Shown: positions 7,928-15,971 of the stretch, one piece after another
How the letters are laid out: every line of letters starts with the position of its first letter
How positions within the stretch are numbered: position 1 is the first letter of the stretch
Assembly: GCA_035506575.1 (NCBI GenBank)
Contig: DATJPD010000043.1
Coordinates: 1-64,000, forward strand
Origin: DATJPD01 sp035506575
GTDB lineage: Bacteria > Pseudomonadota > Alphaproteobacteria > CACIAM-22H2
Direction: 5' to 3'
Length of the DNA: 64,000 bases
Notes under the pieces: model-generated
Database searches by the model: none
Told to the model about the DNA's origin: nothing
What the model saw: only the letters and a program-made list of their open reading frames with translations
Position numbers and translations under genes: made by a program

Positions 7928-8509
7928 ATGCCGGCCGATGTCTCGAAGGCGCTCGCCACGGGCGGACCGGCTCCGGTCGGCCTTTCGAGCGAGGAACAGC
8001 GCGCCTGGGATCAGCTCGCCGACTTTTACAAGAATGGATTGGGTTACGCGATCGAGATGAACAACCGTCCCCAGACGCTGTATGCGCTGGCCGACTCTCC
8101 GGTCGGCCTCGCGGCGTGGATGCTCGACCACGACATTCGCAGCTATCGGATGATCGCCCGGTCCTTCGACGGAACGCCCGAAGGGCTGACGCCGGACGAC
8201 GTGCTGGATAACGTGACGCTCTACTGGCTCACGAACACGGCGATCTCGTCGGCGCGCCTTTACTGGGACACGGCACGGGTCGCGAAAGGGGGCTTCTTCG
8301 ACGTCAGAGGCCTGCAGATTCCCGTCGCGGTCAGCGCGTTCCCCGATGAGATCTATCAGGCGCCGCGGAGCTGGGCCGAGAAGGCGTACCCCAAGCTCAT
8401 CCACTACAACAAGCTCGATAAAGGCGGGCATTTCGCCGCCTGGGAGCAGCCCGAGCTGTTCACCGCCGAGATGCGGGCGGGCTTCAAGTCCCTCCGCAGG
8501 TCGATCTGA
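7928..8509 (+). pseudogene. Epoxide hydrolase, C-terminal remnant only
   Basis: Readable as 193 aa (from MPADVSKAL). It contains the cap and C-terminal part of a microsomal-type/plant-type epoxide hydrolase: ADSPVGLAAWMLDHD, VAVSAFPDEIYQAPRSWAEK, and the catalytic His in GGHFAAWEQPELF. Complete enzymes have about 380-430 residues. The N-terminal half, with the HGWP oxyanion motif and the nucleophile Asp, is absent, and the preceding DNA encodes the unrelated TauE/SafE protein. It should therefore be inactive. The junction lies at about 7914-7927. Confidence 0.8.
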
Positions 8510-8512
8510 GCC

Positions 8513-8545
8513 TCAAGGGTGGCGCGCGTCGCGCGCCACCCTTGA
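8513..8545. terminator. Perfect 16-bp-arm palindrome between convergent genes
   Basis: TCAAGGGTGGCGCGCG (8513-8528), one central T, then its exact complement (8530-8545). It lies three bases after the epoxide hydrolase remnant and 15 bases from the convergent LysR stop, so it probably terminates both transcripts. No T-run follows on either side. Confidence 0.7.
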
Positions 8546-8559
8546 TCGGTTGTGCACCG

Positions 8560-9462
8560 TCATTCCGCCAGCCGCGCTTTGAGCCGCGGTGCGGCGAAGT
8601 CGAGAAACGCGCGCAGCTTGATCGGCAGGAAACGGCCGGCGGCATACAGGAGACTCACCGGCGAGCCGGCGGGGTTGAAGTCATCGAGGACCGTTCTCAG
8701 CGTGCCGGCCTCCACGGATGCCGCGACGTGGTAGGAGAACGCCTGGGTGAAGCCGACGCCAGCCCGGGCGGCCTCGACAGCCGCCTCGACATTCGTGACG
8801 ACGAGCCGCGGATGAACCACGACCGCAAGGTCGGTCTTCTCGCGCACGAATGTCCATGTGTTCGGGGCGGGCGCGAAGAATCCCTGATAGTTGATGCAGT
8901 CGTGTCCGGCGAGATCGTCGGGCGTGCGTGGCGTGCCGCGCGAAGCCAGATAGGCGGGGCTCGCGCATATGACGCGCCGGATCGCGCCGACCCGCAATGC
9001 CATCAGGCGGCTGTCGGGCAGCACGCCGATCCGTAACGCCACATCGACGTGGTCCTCGGGCAGGCTGACGACCCTGTCCTCCAGGGTCAGACGGATGTCG
9101 ATCTCAGGATAGCTGCGCAGGAAATCGGCCAGAATTGGGATCAAGTACAGACGTCCGAGCGTGGTCGGCGCGGTCACGACCAGCTCGCCGGTGGGTGCCG
9201 TGTATTCCCCCGCCGCGGCGCGTTCGGCTTCGGTGACGTCGGCGAGGATCCGTTTGGCCGCGGCGACATAGGTGCTGCCGGCCTCGGTAAGCGCCAGCTT
9301 TCGCGCCGAGCGGTCGAACAGCTTGGTGCGCAAGTGCGCTTCAAGATCCGAGATCTTGCGGCTGGCGGTTGCGGGAGGCGTGTTCAGCCGCCGCGCCGCG
9401 GCGGACAGGCTGCCGGTCTCGACCACCGCCAGCACGATCGACATAGCCTCCAGGCGATCCAC
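8560..9462 (-). CDS. LysR-family transcriptional regulator
   Basis: 300 aa, standard LysR length. The N-terminal HTH is MDRLEAMSIVLAVVETGSL followed by AAARRLNTPPATASRKI, and the effector domain begins near residue 90 (GELVVTAPTTLGRL). It belongs to the large group of CrgA/AaeR-like regulators that often control adjacent oxidoreductase or efflux genes. It diverges from the SDR gene at 9601. Inverted GGAA/TTCC elements in the intervening 138 bases are candidate sites. Confidence 0.88.
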   Translation of the reverse strand: MDRLEAMSIVLAVVETGSLSAAARRLNTPPATASRKISDLEAHLRTKLFDRSARKLALTEAGSTYVAAAKRILADVTEAERAAAGEYTAPTGELVVTAPTTLGRLYLIPILADFLRSYPEIDIRLTLEDRVVSLPEDHVDVALRIGVLPDSRLMALRVGAIRRVICASPAYLASRGTPRTPDDLAGHDCINYQGFFAPAPNTWTFVREKTDLAVVVHPRLVVTNVEAAVEAARAGVGFTQAFSYHVAASVEAGTLRTVLDDFNPAGSPVSLLYAAGRFLPIKLRAFLDFAAPRLKARLAE

Positions 9463-9600
9463 GGAAGTGTTCCGTTTAATGGAAGTGTGAGTTCCGTTTT
9501 TACCTCGTAGCGCCGATTTTCGGAAGGGCTTAGGTCACGTCGTGGCCGGGCGCGCAGCCCGGCGGATTGGTCGCCAACCCAGTCGAGAAGGAGTGACCTC
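9463..9600. promoter_or_regulatory. LysR-SDR divergent promoter region with GGAA/TTCC repeats
   Basis: GGAAGTGTTCCGTTT and GGAAGTGTGAGTTCCGTTT occur in succession at about 9464-9500. A 20-base element TTTTCGGAAGGGCTTAGGTC follows at 9517-9536 and recurs, 16 of 20 identical, at 13150-13169 ahead of the HlyD-MFS pair. The SDR ribosome-binding site is GAAGGAG. Confidence 0.5.
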
Positions 9601-10404
9601 ATGAGCGCCGTCAACACCAAGGGCACCGCCCTCATCACCGGAGCGTCCGCCGGCATCGGCGCGGTCTACGCCGACCGCCTGGCCAAGCGCGGCTACGATC
9701 TGATCCTGGTTGCGCGCAACCGCAACCGTCTTGCCACCGTCGCGCACCGTCTCAGGAGTGAGACTGGGCGGGCCGTCGAAACCATCGTTGCCGATCTCGC
9801 GGACCGGGCCGACCTCGCCCGGGTCGAGACCGTCCTCCGCGCCGACACGAACATCACACTCCTGGTGAACAACGCCGGTATGGGGGCTACGGCCCCGCTC
9901 TTGAGTGCGGACGTCGAGAAAATGGACGACATGATCCGGCTCAATATCGGCGCGCTCACGCGCCTGACCTACGCGGCGGTGCCAGGATTCGTCGCACGGG
10001 GCGGCGGGACCATCATCAACATCGCGTCGATCGTGGCGATCGCCCCGGAAAAGCTCAACGGTGTCTACGGCGGCACCAAGGCGTTCGTGCTGGCGTTCAG
10101 CCAGTCGCTGCACCACGAGCTGGCCGACAAGAACGTGCGCATCCAGGCGGTGTTGCCCGGCGCCACGGCGACCGAGTTCTGGGACCTGTCGGGCAAGCCG
10201 CTGCACGAGCTCCCCGCCGCGATCGTGATGTCGGCCGCAGACATGGTCGATGCCGCGCTCGTCGGTCTCGACCAGGGTGAGTTCGTGACGATCCCGGCCC
10301 TGCCGGACAAGGCCGATTGGGATCGATTCGAGGCGGCACGCCTCGCCATGTCGGGCAAGCTTTCGAACGCCGTCCCCGCCTGCCGCTACAGCCCGTGGTC
10401 GTGA
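9601..10404 (+). CDS. Short-chain dehydrogenase/reductase (classical SDR)
   Basis: 267 aa. NAD(P)-binding TGASAGIG at residues 13-20, NNAG near 90, and catalytic Ser143, Tyr156 and Lys160 (YGGTK). Basic residues after the glycine motif (ARNRNR near 38-43) suggest NADPH preference. The substrate is unknown. GAAGGAG lies seven bases before the ATG. It heads a plus-strand series of small envelope proteins, Ohr, a hydrolase and an efflux pair, next to a divergent LysR regulator. Confidence 0.9.
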   Translation: MSAVNTKGTALITGASAGIGAVYADRLAKRGYDLILVARNRNRLATVAHRLRSETGRAVETIVADLADRADLARVETVLRADTNITLLVNNAGMGATAPLLSADVEKMDDMIRLNIGALTRLTYAAVPGFVARGGGTIINIASIVAIAPEKLNGVYGGTKAFVLAFSQSLHHELADKNVRIQAVLPGATATEFWDLSGKPLHELPAAIVMSAADMVDAALVGLDQGEFVTIPALPDKADWDRFEAARLAMSGKLSNAVPACRYSPWS

Positions 10405-10460
10405 CCGAACGCCTTCGGAAGAACCCTCAATCTCAGATGCAAAGCGAAAGGATCTTGGTC

Positions 10461-10847
10461 ATGAAACGCTTGTTACGCCCCGCCAGAGTCGCGGCCCTCC
10501 TGGCCGTCGCGCTGGCAACTCGCACGTCCGATCTGAGCGCCGCTTCGAGCACGAACGCGCTGCCCGAACACCAAGCAGTGGCGACTGCCTTGGGCGCCAC
10601 CACCTCAGCCATCACGTACTGGGCGCGCGAGCCCAACGGTTGGCACGTGGTGACAACAATCGACACGGTGATCGGTCGGGGCGGCGAGGCCGAACGGCAT
10701 GCGGTCGTGCGGTTCTCGGCCGTGCTCCAGCCCGGCCAGTCCCAGCTGATCTCGGTGCCGACCGCAATCGGCGAGCGGCAGCAAACACTTCGTGTCCGTC
10801 GCGTCGGCGACCGAATCGAGGTCGCATCGGTCGCCGATGGGGTCTGA
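10461..10847 (+). CDS. Hypothetical secreted protein
   Basis: 128 aa starting at the ATG at 10461 (AAAGGA a short way upstream). A Sec signal is apparent: MKRLLRPARVAALLAVALA, with probable cleavage after LSAAS. The mature part of about 100 residues is rich in Val and Thr and predicted beta (WHVVTTIDTVIGRGG, ERQQTLRVRRVGDRIEV). No family is recognised. The same layout (SDR, secreted protein, very small basic protein) suggests co-expression with its neighbours. Confidence 0.65.
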   Translation: MKRLLRPARVAALLAVALATRTSDLSAASSTNALPEHQAVATALGATTSAITYWAREPNGWHVVTTIDTVIGRGGEAERHAVVRFSAVLQPGQSQLISVPTAIGERQQTLRVRRVGDRIEVASVADGV

Positions 10848-10858
10848 GGGAGGAACCG

Positions 10859-10996
10859 ATGCTCACCGAACTGCGCATTTTTCCCGACGAAATTTGCATC
10901 GGCCGCACGATTCGACCGGTGCCGCTCTCCCGGCTGCGGGAGCGCCTCCGGCGGCTCTGGAAGAAGCACGGCAACTCTCGCCGTAAGCAAAGATGA
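10859..10996 (+). CDS. Very small basic protein (45 aa), hypothetical
   Basis: A 45-aa frame beginning 11 bases after the secreted-protein stop and preceded by GAGGGAGG at ideal spacing (10847-10854). The protein has a short N-terminal segment (MLTELRIFPDEI) and a strongly basic C-terminal half (RLRERLRRLWKKHG), possibly an amphipathic helix that binds nucleic acid or membrane. No family is recognised. The good ribosome-binding site and tight spacing are the only arguments for its reality. Confidence 0.5.
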   Translation: MLTELRIFPDEICIGRTIRPVPLSRLRERLRRLWKKHGNSRRKQR

Positions 10997-11017
10997 TTAC
11001 GCGCGTGGGAGCGAGCC

Positions 11018-11380
11018 ATGATCGAAACGCCTCACATAGAAACCCGGCGCGCCCCGCCGTATGCCCCGGCCCTGCAGGCGTACGAGCACGCGCGCGAAGC
11101 CGGACAGCACGTGCGCCATCGCGTCGACGTCGTCGATGAGCCCACGTTGGAGTATGGCGTGCCCCGGCAGCGTCGGCCTTTGTCGGTATTGCCCGTCGAC
11201 GGGCGGCGAGCGACAGGCGAACACGTCGAACATCGGTTCGCCGATCCCGCGACCACCGCCTTCAGGGCTGGCTTCGGTTTCACGGCCGGCGCCGGGCTGT
11301 TCCGGCTGATCGCCGCCGTATCAGGGCTGCTCATCCTGGTTGTGGTGGCGACCATCGTCGCCGCGATGGTCGGATTTTAG
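11018..11380 (+). CDS. Hypothetical protein with one C-terminal membrane helix
   Basis: 120 aa. The first ~80 residues are polar, with many Arg, His and Glu. A single hydrophobic segment at the C-terminus (LIAAVSGLLILVVVATIVAA, about residues 97-117) would make it a tail-anchored inner-membrane protein. GGAG precedes the ATG by eight bases. No family is recognised. It sits in the series between the SDR and Ohr genes. Confidence 0.6.
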   Translation: MIETPHIETRRAPPYAPALQAYEHAREAGQHVRHRVDVVDEPTLEYGVPRQRRPLSVLPVDGRRATGEHVEHRFADPATTAFRAGFGFTAGAGLFRLIAAVSGLLILVVVATIVAAMVGF

Positions 11381-11417
11381 GCGCTGAGAACCGGAGCGAC
11401 AAAACGGAGAGGGAGAA

Positions 11418-11474
11418 ATGTCTGCAACTCTGCCAACCAGCATCCGATCTGTAATCGGATGCGATTTAAGCTGA
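11418..11474 (+). CDS. Possible 18-aa leader peptide upstream of ohr
   Basis: A short frame (MSATLPTSIRSVIGCDLS) with GGAGAGGGAG directly upstream, ending 11 bases before the Ohr start. A perfect inverted repeat (GCATCCGAT, five bases, ATCGGATGC; 11440-11462) lies inside it. Translation could influence the hairpin and the downstream gene. It may also be chance; nothing beyond the Shine-Dalgarno match and position supports it. Confidence 0.35.
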   Translation: MSATLPTSIRSVIGCDLS

Positions 11475-11485
11475 AGGAGTTCGCC

Positions 11486-11881
11486 ATGACTGCCAAAGTC
11501 CTTTTCACCGGCAAGACCCACAACACCAACGGCCGCGACGGTGCCGCGCGCAGCAGCGACGGGACCCTCGACCTCAAACTGCCGGAGCCGCACCCGGCGG
11601 CCGAGAATCTCTTCGGCGCTGCGTGGTCGGCCTGCTACATGGGGGCTCTGCAGCTCGCCGCGGTCCAGAAGAAAGTGAATCTTCCCGCGGGCCTGGCCGT
11701 CGATGCCGAGATCGATCTGAACCAGGAGAACGCGGGCTTTTTCCTGCGCGCGCATCTCTACGTCAGCGTGCCCGGTGTCGAGCGCGAGGTGGCGGAGGAT
11801 CTGATCCACGCCGCGCACGGGATCTGCCCGTACTCGAAAGCCGTCCACAACAACATCGACGTCGAGACCACGCTGGTCTGA
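11486..11881 (+). CDS. ohr: Organic hydroperoxide resistance protein, Ohr/OsmC family
   Basis: 131 aa from the ATG at 11486 (AAGGAG upstream). The two redox cysteines are Cys50 in AAWSACYMGAL and Cys114 in GICPYSKAVHNN, as in Ohr peroxidases that reduce organic peroxides using lipoyl partners. TGKTHNTNGRDG at the N-terminus matches the Ohr subfamily rather than OsmC. The usual OhrR regulator gene is absent here, so regulation is by something else, perhaps the LysR at 8560 or the leader described above. Confidence 0.88.
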   Translation: MTAKVLFTGKTHNTNGRDGAARSSDGTLDLKLPEPHPAAENLFGAAWSACYMGALQLAAVQKKVNLPAGLAVDAEIDLNQENAGFFLRAHLYVSVPGVEREVAEDLIHAAHGICPYSKAVHNNIDVETTLV

Positions 11882-11961
11882 GGCTGCCGTCCCGAGGCTC
11901 GCGTGCCAATGCGCGGGCCTCAGGACGAAGCTTCACCTCTTGAAACCCCGGGAGACTTTCG

Positions 11962-12999
11962 ATGCGCACCAATAGCTCCATCGACCCTGACCGCCGCCGT
12001 CTTTTCGGCACTGCAGCCGCCGCATTCGGCGTGGCGCAGCTTGGCTGGACGGCTGAAGCGAGCGCCAAACCGCTGACCGCGGCGACGCCGGGCAGTCCTA
12101 CGTCCTACGGCGCGCTGAAGCAGGTCGATGCCGGACTTCTGGATGTCGGCTACGCCGAGGCCGGTCCGGCCACGGGGCGGCCGGTCATCCTTCTGCACGG
12201 CTGGCCGTACGACATCCACAGCTTCGTCGACGTGGCGCCGCTGCTGGCGGCGGCGGGCTACCGGGTGCTGGTCCCGTATGTGCGCGGCTATGGCCCGACC
12301 CGCTTTCTGTCGGCCGAGACGGTCCGTAACGGCCAGCCGGCGGCGCTCGCGCTCGACCTTACGGCGTTCATGGACGCCCTCAAGATCGAGAAGGCGATCC
12401 TCGCCGGCTTTGACTGGGGTGCCAGGACGGCCGACATCGCGGCCGCGTTGTGGCCGGAGCGTGTCAATGGCCTCGTGTCGGTGAGCGGGTATCTGATCGG
12501 CAGCCCGAAGGCCGGCCAGGTGCCGTTGCCGCCCGCGGCGGAATTGCAGTGGTGGTACCAGTTTTATTTCGCCACCGAGCGTGGCCGGCGCGGCTATGCC
12601 GAGAACCGGCGCGAGTTCAACAAGCTGATCTGGAAGCTCGCTTCGCCCAAATGGACGTTCGACGACGCGACGTTCGCGCGCAGTGCGGCTGCGTTCGACA
12701 ATCCGGACCACGTCGACATCGTCATCCACAATTATCGCTGGCGGCTCGGCCTCGCGGCCGGCGAGTCGCGCTACGATGACCTGGAGACGCGGCTCGCGAC
12801 GGGCCCGGTCATCACCGTGCCGACGATCACGCTCGAGGGTGACGCCAACGGAGCACCTCACCCGGAGCCATCGGCCTACGCCAAGAAATTCACCGGCCAG
12901 TACGCGCATCGGACGATCAAAGGCGGTATCGGTCACAACCTGCCGCAGGAAGCGCCCCAGGCTTTCGCCCAGGCGATCGTCGACGTCGAGCAGGCATAG
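11962..12999 (+). CDS. TAT-exported alpha/beta hydrolase (epoxide hydrolase/dehalogenase-like)
   Basis: 345 aa. A twin-arginine signal (DRRRLFGTAAA, then a hydrophobic stretch to ASA) indicates folded export. The hydrolase core shows HGWP at 79-82, an Asp nucleophile at Asp151 in GFDWGAR, and the catalytic His near 325 in GIGHNLPQE. An Asp nucleophile points to epoxide hydrolase or haloalkane dehalogenase chemistry. It is distinct from the broken epoxide hydrolase at 7928. GGGAG precedes the start. A periplasmic detoxification role fits its Ohr and efflux neighbours (inference). Confidence 0.87.
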   Translation: MRTNSSIDPDRRRLFGTAAAAFGVAQLGWTAEASAKPLTAATPGSPTSYGALKQVDAGLLDVGYAEAGPATGRPVILLHGWPYDIHSFVDVAPLLAAAGYRVLVPYVRGYGPTRFLSAETVRNGQPAALALDLTAFMDALKIEKAILAGFDWGARTADIAAALWPERVNGLVSVSGYLIGSPKAGQVPLPPAAELQWWYQFYFATERGRRGYAENRREFNKLIWKLASPKWTFDDATFARSAAAFDNPDHVDIVIHNYRWRLGLAAGESRYDDLETRLATGPVITVPTITLEGDANGAPHPEPSAYAKKFTGQYAHRTIKGGIGHNLPQEAPQAFAQAIVDVEQA

Positions 13000-13149
13000 C
13001 GGCACGGCCTTCCCGGGCGGGTCCGGCTCCGCGGTCGGCCCGTGGGTGTTCCGGCTCACGAGCCGGTCGCGGCGCTGGCGCACATCGCCGGGGAGCCTGA
13101 TATTCCACTTTTCGGAACAGTACCTTCCGAAGTCACGGTCTATTGCCTC

Positions 13150-13169
13150 TTTTCGGAAAGGTCTAAGTC
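13150..13169 (+). promoter_or_regulatory. Repeat of the SDR-promoter motif upstream of the efflux pair
   Basis: TTTTCGGAAAGGTCTAAGTC, 16 of 20 identical to 9517-9536. A second TTCGGAA lies about 36 bases upstream (GGAACAGTACCTTCC, an imperfect inverted repeat). Both motif copies stand 40-65 bases before a gene start, so a common regulator, possibly the LysR at 8560, may act on both. Confidence 0.45.
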
Positions 13170-13210
13170 TCAGGCGCGACCTGGGGTCGCACTTCAGAAA
13201 GAGGCCTCCC

Positions 13211-14353
13211 ATGCCCGACTCAGGTGTTGTGACTCGCTCCGAAACCGTTGGTGTCGATCCCCAGGCATTCGCGCGGGAGACGCGGCGCGCGGCCGGATGG
13301 CGGCGCTTCAAGCCCGGTAAGCGTGCGCTCGGCGGCACGGCCGGTCTCGTCCTCGCGGCCGCCGCCGGCTGGTATGGCTGGTCCTATTGGACAGTCGGCC
13401 GGTTCATCCAGAGCACCGACGACGCCTATGTCGGCGGCAATGTCGCCCCGCTTGCCCCGCATGTCGATGCGTTCGTCGACGAAGTGCTCGTGACCGACAA
13501 CCAGCGCGTCCGCGCCGGCGACGTGCTGGTCCGCCTCGATCCGCGCGATTATCGGACAGCACTCGAGCATGCCCAGGCGGTGCTCCAAGGACGGCTCGCC
13601 GCGGCGGCCAGCCTGCGCGCGCAATCGGCGCTTCAGCAGTCGAAGATCCAGCAGCAGGATGCGGACCTCGTCGCGAGGAAGGCTGAGGCGACGTTCGCGG
13701 CGCACGACGCCGAGCGCTATCGCGTTCTGGCACAAAGCCAATACGCCTCACGCCAGATCCAGGAGCATAGCGCGGCGCTGGATCAGGAGTCGCGGTCCGC
13801 CGTCGTCTCCGCCCGTGCGGGGCTCGAGGCCGCGCGCCAGCAACTGAAGGTGCTCGATGCCGAGATCGCCGAAGCGGATGCGGCCGTGGCGCAGGCGCAG
13901 TCGGACTTGCACACGGCCCAGCTCAACCTCGGCTACACGGAAATCCGCTCTCCCGTGGACGGGTATGTCGGCAACCGCGCGGCCGAGGTGGGGGCATACG
14001 CGAGCAAGGGCACCTATCTGATCTCCGTCACGCCCGCCCAAGGGCTCTGGGTCGACGCCAATTTCAAGGAAGACCAGCTCGCCCGGATGGTGCCCGGCGA
14101 GCCGGCGAGCGTGACGGTGGACGCGTTGCCCGGGCACGTCTTTCACGGCCATGTGGCGAGCCTGGCGCCCGGCACGGGTGCCGTGTTCAGCATAATTCCC
14201 GCGGAGAACGCGACCGGCAACTTCACCAAGATCGTGCAGCGCGTGCCGGTGCGCATCGTCCTCGACGCGAATGACCCGGAGCTGGCGAGATTGCGCCCTG
14301 GGCTGTCGACGATCGTGGAGGTCGATACGCGCAAGACCGGGAGCGCGTCATGA
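13211..14353 (+). CDS. HlyD/EmrA-type membrane fusion protein
   Basis: 380 aa. One N-terminal transmembrane helix at about 40-60 (GLVLAAAAGWYGWSYW). Next come a biotinyl-lipoyl half motif (TDDAYVGGNVAPLAPHV), a long coiled coil at about 110-230, and the second lipoyl/beta-barrel half (YTEIRSPVDGYVGN). It is the periplasmic adaptor of an EmrAB-type multidrug pump. The start at 13211 has AGAGG upstream; longer frames run back into the hydrolase gene. It overlaps the MFS gene by four bases (ATGA). Confidence 0.92.
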   Translation: MPDSGVVTRSETVGVDPQAFARETRRAAGWRRFKPGKRALGGTAGLVLAAAAGWYGWSYWTVGRFIQSTDDAYVGGNVAPLAPHVDAFVDEVLVTDNQRVRAGDVLVRLDPRDYRTALEHAQAVLQGRLAAAASLRAQSALQQSKIQQQDADLVARKAEATFAAHDAERYRVLAQSQYASRQIQEHSAALDQESRSAVVSARAGLEAARQQLKVLDAEIAEADAAVAQAQSDLHTAQLNLGYTEIRSPVDGYVGNRAAEVGAYASKGTYLISVTPAQGLWVDANFKEDQLARMVPGEPASVTVDALPGHVFHGHVASLAPGTGAVFSIIPAENATGNFTKIVQRVPVRIVLDANDPELARLRPGLSTIVEVDTRKTGSAS

Positions 14354-15924
14354 GCTCCGCCGCGCCAAGGCCTGCAGCCGCCGCCCAGCACCCGCCGATC
14401 CTGCCGTTCGTCGTGATGTGCGTCGGCATGTTCATCGCACTTCTCGACATCCAGATCGTCGCGTCGTCGCTACAGAACATCGGCGGCGGCCTGTCGGCAG
14501 CGCAGGATGAGATCAGCTGGGTGCAGACCGCCTATCTGATCGCCGAAATCATCATGATCCCGCTCTCGGGCTGGCTGACCCGCGTATCCTCGACCCGGTG
14601 GCTGTTCACGATCTCGGCGCTCGGGTTCACCGCTGCAAGCATGCTGTGCGGCCTCGCCTGGAACATCCAGAGCATGATCCTGTTCAGGGCGCTCCAAGGC
14701 GCGCTTGGTGCATCGATGATCCCGATCGTGTTCACCTCGACTTTTTACTTCTTTCAGGGCTCGCGGCGCGTCTATTCCGCGGCCGTGGTGGGGTCCATCG
14801 CGGCGATCGCGCCGACGCTCGGTCCCGTGATCGGCGGATGGATCACCGATACGCTCAACTGGCACTGGCTCTTCTATGTCAACCTCGTGCCGGGCGTAGC
14901 GATCTCGGTGCTGGTGCCCATCCTGGTACGGATCGACGAGCCCGACTTGTCCCTGCTGCGGGGCGCCGACTATCCGGGCATCGTTCTGATGGCCGTCGGT
15001 CTCGGCACGCTCGAATACGTGCTCGAGGAAGGCACCCGCTGGAACTGGTTCAGTGATTCGACGATCGAAACCTGCGCCTGGATCTCCGCTGTCGCCTGCA
15101 CGCTTTTCGTCGTGCGCAGCCTGACGTACAGCCAGCCTGTGGTCGACCTCAGGGCCCTCCGGAACCGCAATTTCGCGATCGGCTGCTTCCTGTCGTTCGT
15201 TGCCGGAATCGGCATCTTCACGACCATCTATCTGACGCCGCTGTTCCTCGGCTATGTGCTCGGCTTCAGTGCCTGGCAGATCGGCACGGCGATCTTTTCG
15301 ACCGGCGTCGCGTCCCTGATCGGCACGCCCATCTACCTCATCCTCGCCCGCAAGATCGACCTGCGCTGGCTGCTGGCGCTCGGCCTGGCCTCATTCGGCC
15401 TCGCCATGTGGAGCTACAGCTTCATCACCCACGAGTGGGGCGCCGACCAGTTCCTTTGGCCGCAGATCCTGCGCGGCCTGCCGCAGGTATTTGCGGTGGC
15501 GCCGGTGGTCAATCTCGGGCTCGGCAGCCTGCCCCCCGAGCGCCTCAAATTCGCGAGCGGCCTGTTCAATATGATGCGCAACCTCGGCGGCGCGGTCGGC
15601 ATCGCGGTGAGCGCCGCCGTCATCAACGATCAGACCAACCTGCACTTCCAGCGCATTGCCGCACACCTGACGCCGGCCAACGGTCCGATGGAGAGGTTCC
15701 TCCAAGGGTCAACCCTCCGATACGGCGCGCTGCCCGGAACCGTCCATGGCGGGCACTCGGCCGCCCTCGAGCAGCTGTGGCATCTCGCCTACCGTGAAGC
15801 CTCGACGCTGGCGTTCGCCGATGCGTTCCGCGCCATCATGCTTGCGTTCGTCCTGGCAACGCTGCTCGTCCCGCTGTTGCGCAATGTTGCGGCGCCCAAA
15901 ACGCCCTCGGCGGATGCGCACTGA
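14350..15924 (+). CDS. DHA2-family MFS multidrug transporter (EmrB-like)
   Basis: 524 aa with about 14 transmembrane helices, the size and layout of EmrB/QacA drug:H+ antiporters. Motif C region GALGASMIPIVF and LDIQIVASSLQNIGG in helix 1 match the DHA2 group. Translational coupling to the HlyD partner (ATGA) supports a two-gene pump. No outer-membrane channel gene is adjacent. The substrate is unknown; context with Ohr and hydrolases suggests toxic organics. Confidence 0.92.
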   Translation: MSSAAPRPAAAAQHPPILPFVVMCVGMFIALLDIQIVASSLQNIGGGLSAAQDEISWVQTAYLIAEIIMIPLSGWLTRVSSTRWLFTISALGFTAASMLCGLAWNIQSMILFRALQGALGASMIPIVFTSTFYFFQGSRRVYSAAVVGSIAAIAPTLGPVIGGWITDTLNWHWLFYVNLVPGVAISVLVPILVRIDEPDLSLLRGADYPGIVLMAVGLGTLEYVLEEGTRWNWFSDSTIETCAWISAVACTLFVVRSLTYSQPVVDLRALRNRNFAIGCFLSFVAGIGIFTTIYLTPLFLGYVLGFSAWQIGTAIFSTGVASLIGTPIYLILARKIDLRWLLALGLASFGLAMWSYSFITHEWGADQFLWPQILRGLPQVFAVAPVVNLGLGSLPPERLKFASGLFNMMRNLGGAVGIAVSAAVINDQTNLHFQRIAAHLTPANGPMERFLQGSTLRYGALPGTVHGGHSAALEQLWHLAYREASTLAFADAFRAIMLAFVLATLLVPLLRNVAAPKTPSADAH

Positions 15925-15942
15925 CCTTTGAGCCAAGCATTG

Positions 15943-15970
15943 CCCTCCCCAACCAGAATTGGGGGAAGGG
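15943..15970. terminator. Imperfect hairpin between convergent MFS and DUF3501 genes
   Basis: CCCTCCCCAA pairs with TTGGGGGAAGGG with one bulge, loop of six. It lies within the 47-bp space between the two convergent stops and could end both transcripts. Confidence 0.5.
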
Positions 15971-15971
15971 A

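Noticed and set aside
12683..13210. Upstream extension of the HlyD frame into the hydrolase gene
   Set aside because: The extension is a shadow of the hydrolase gene; the ATG at 13211 has a ribosome-binding site and gives the normal protein length.
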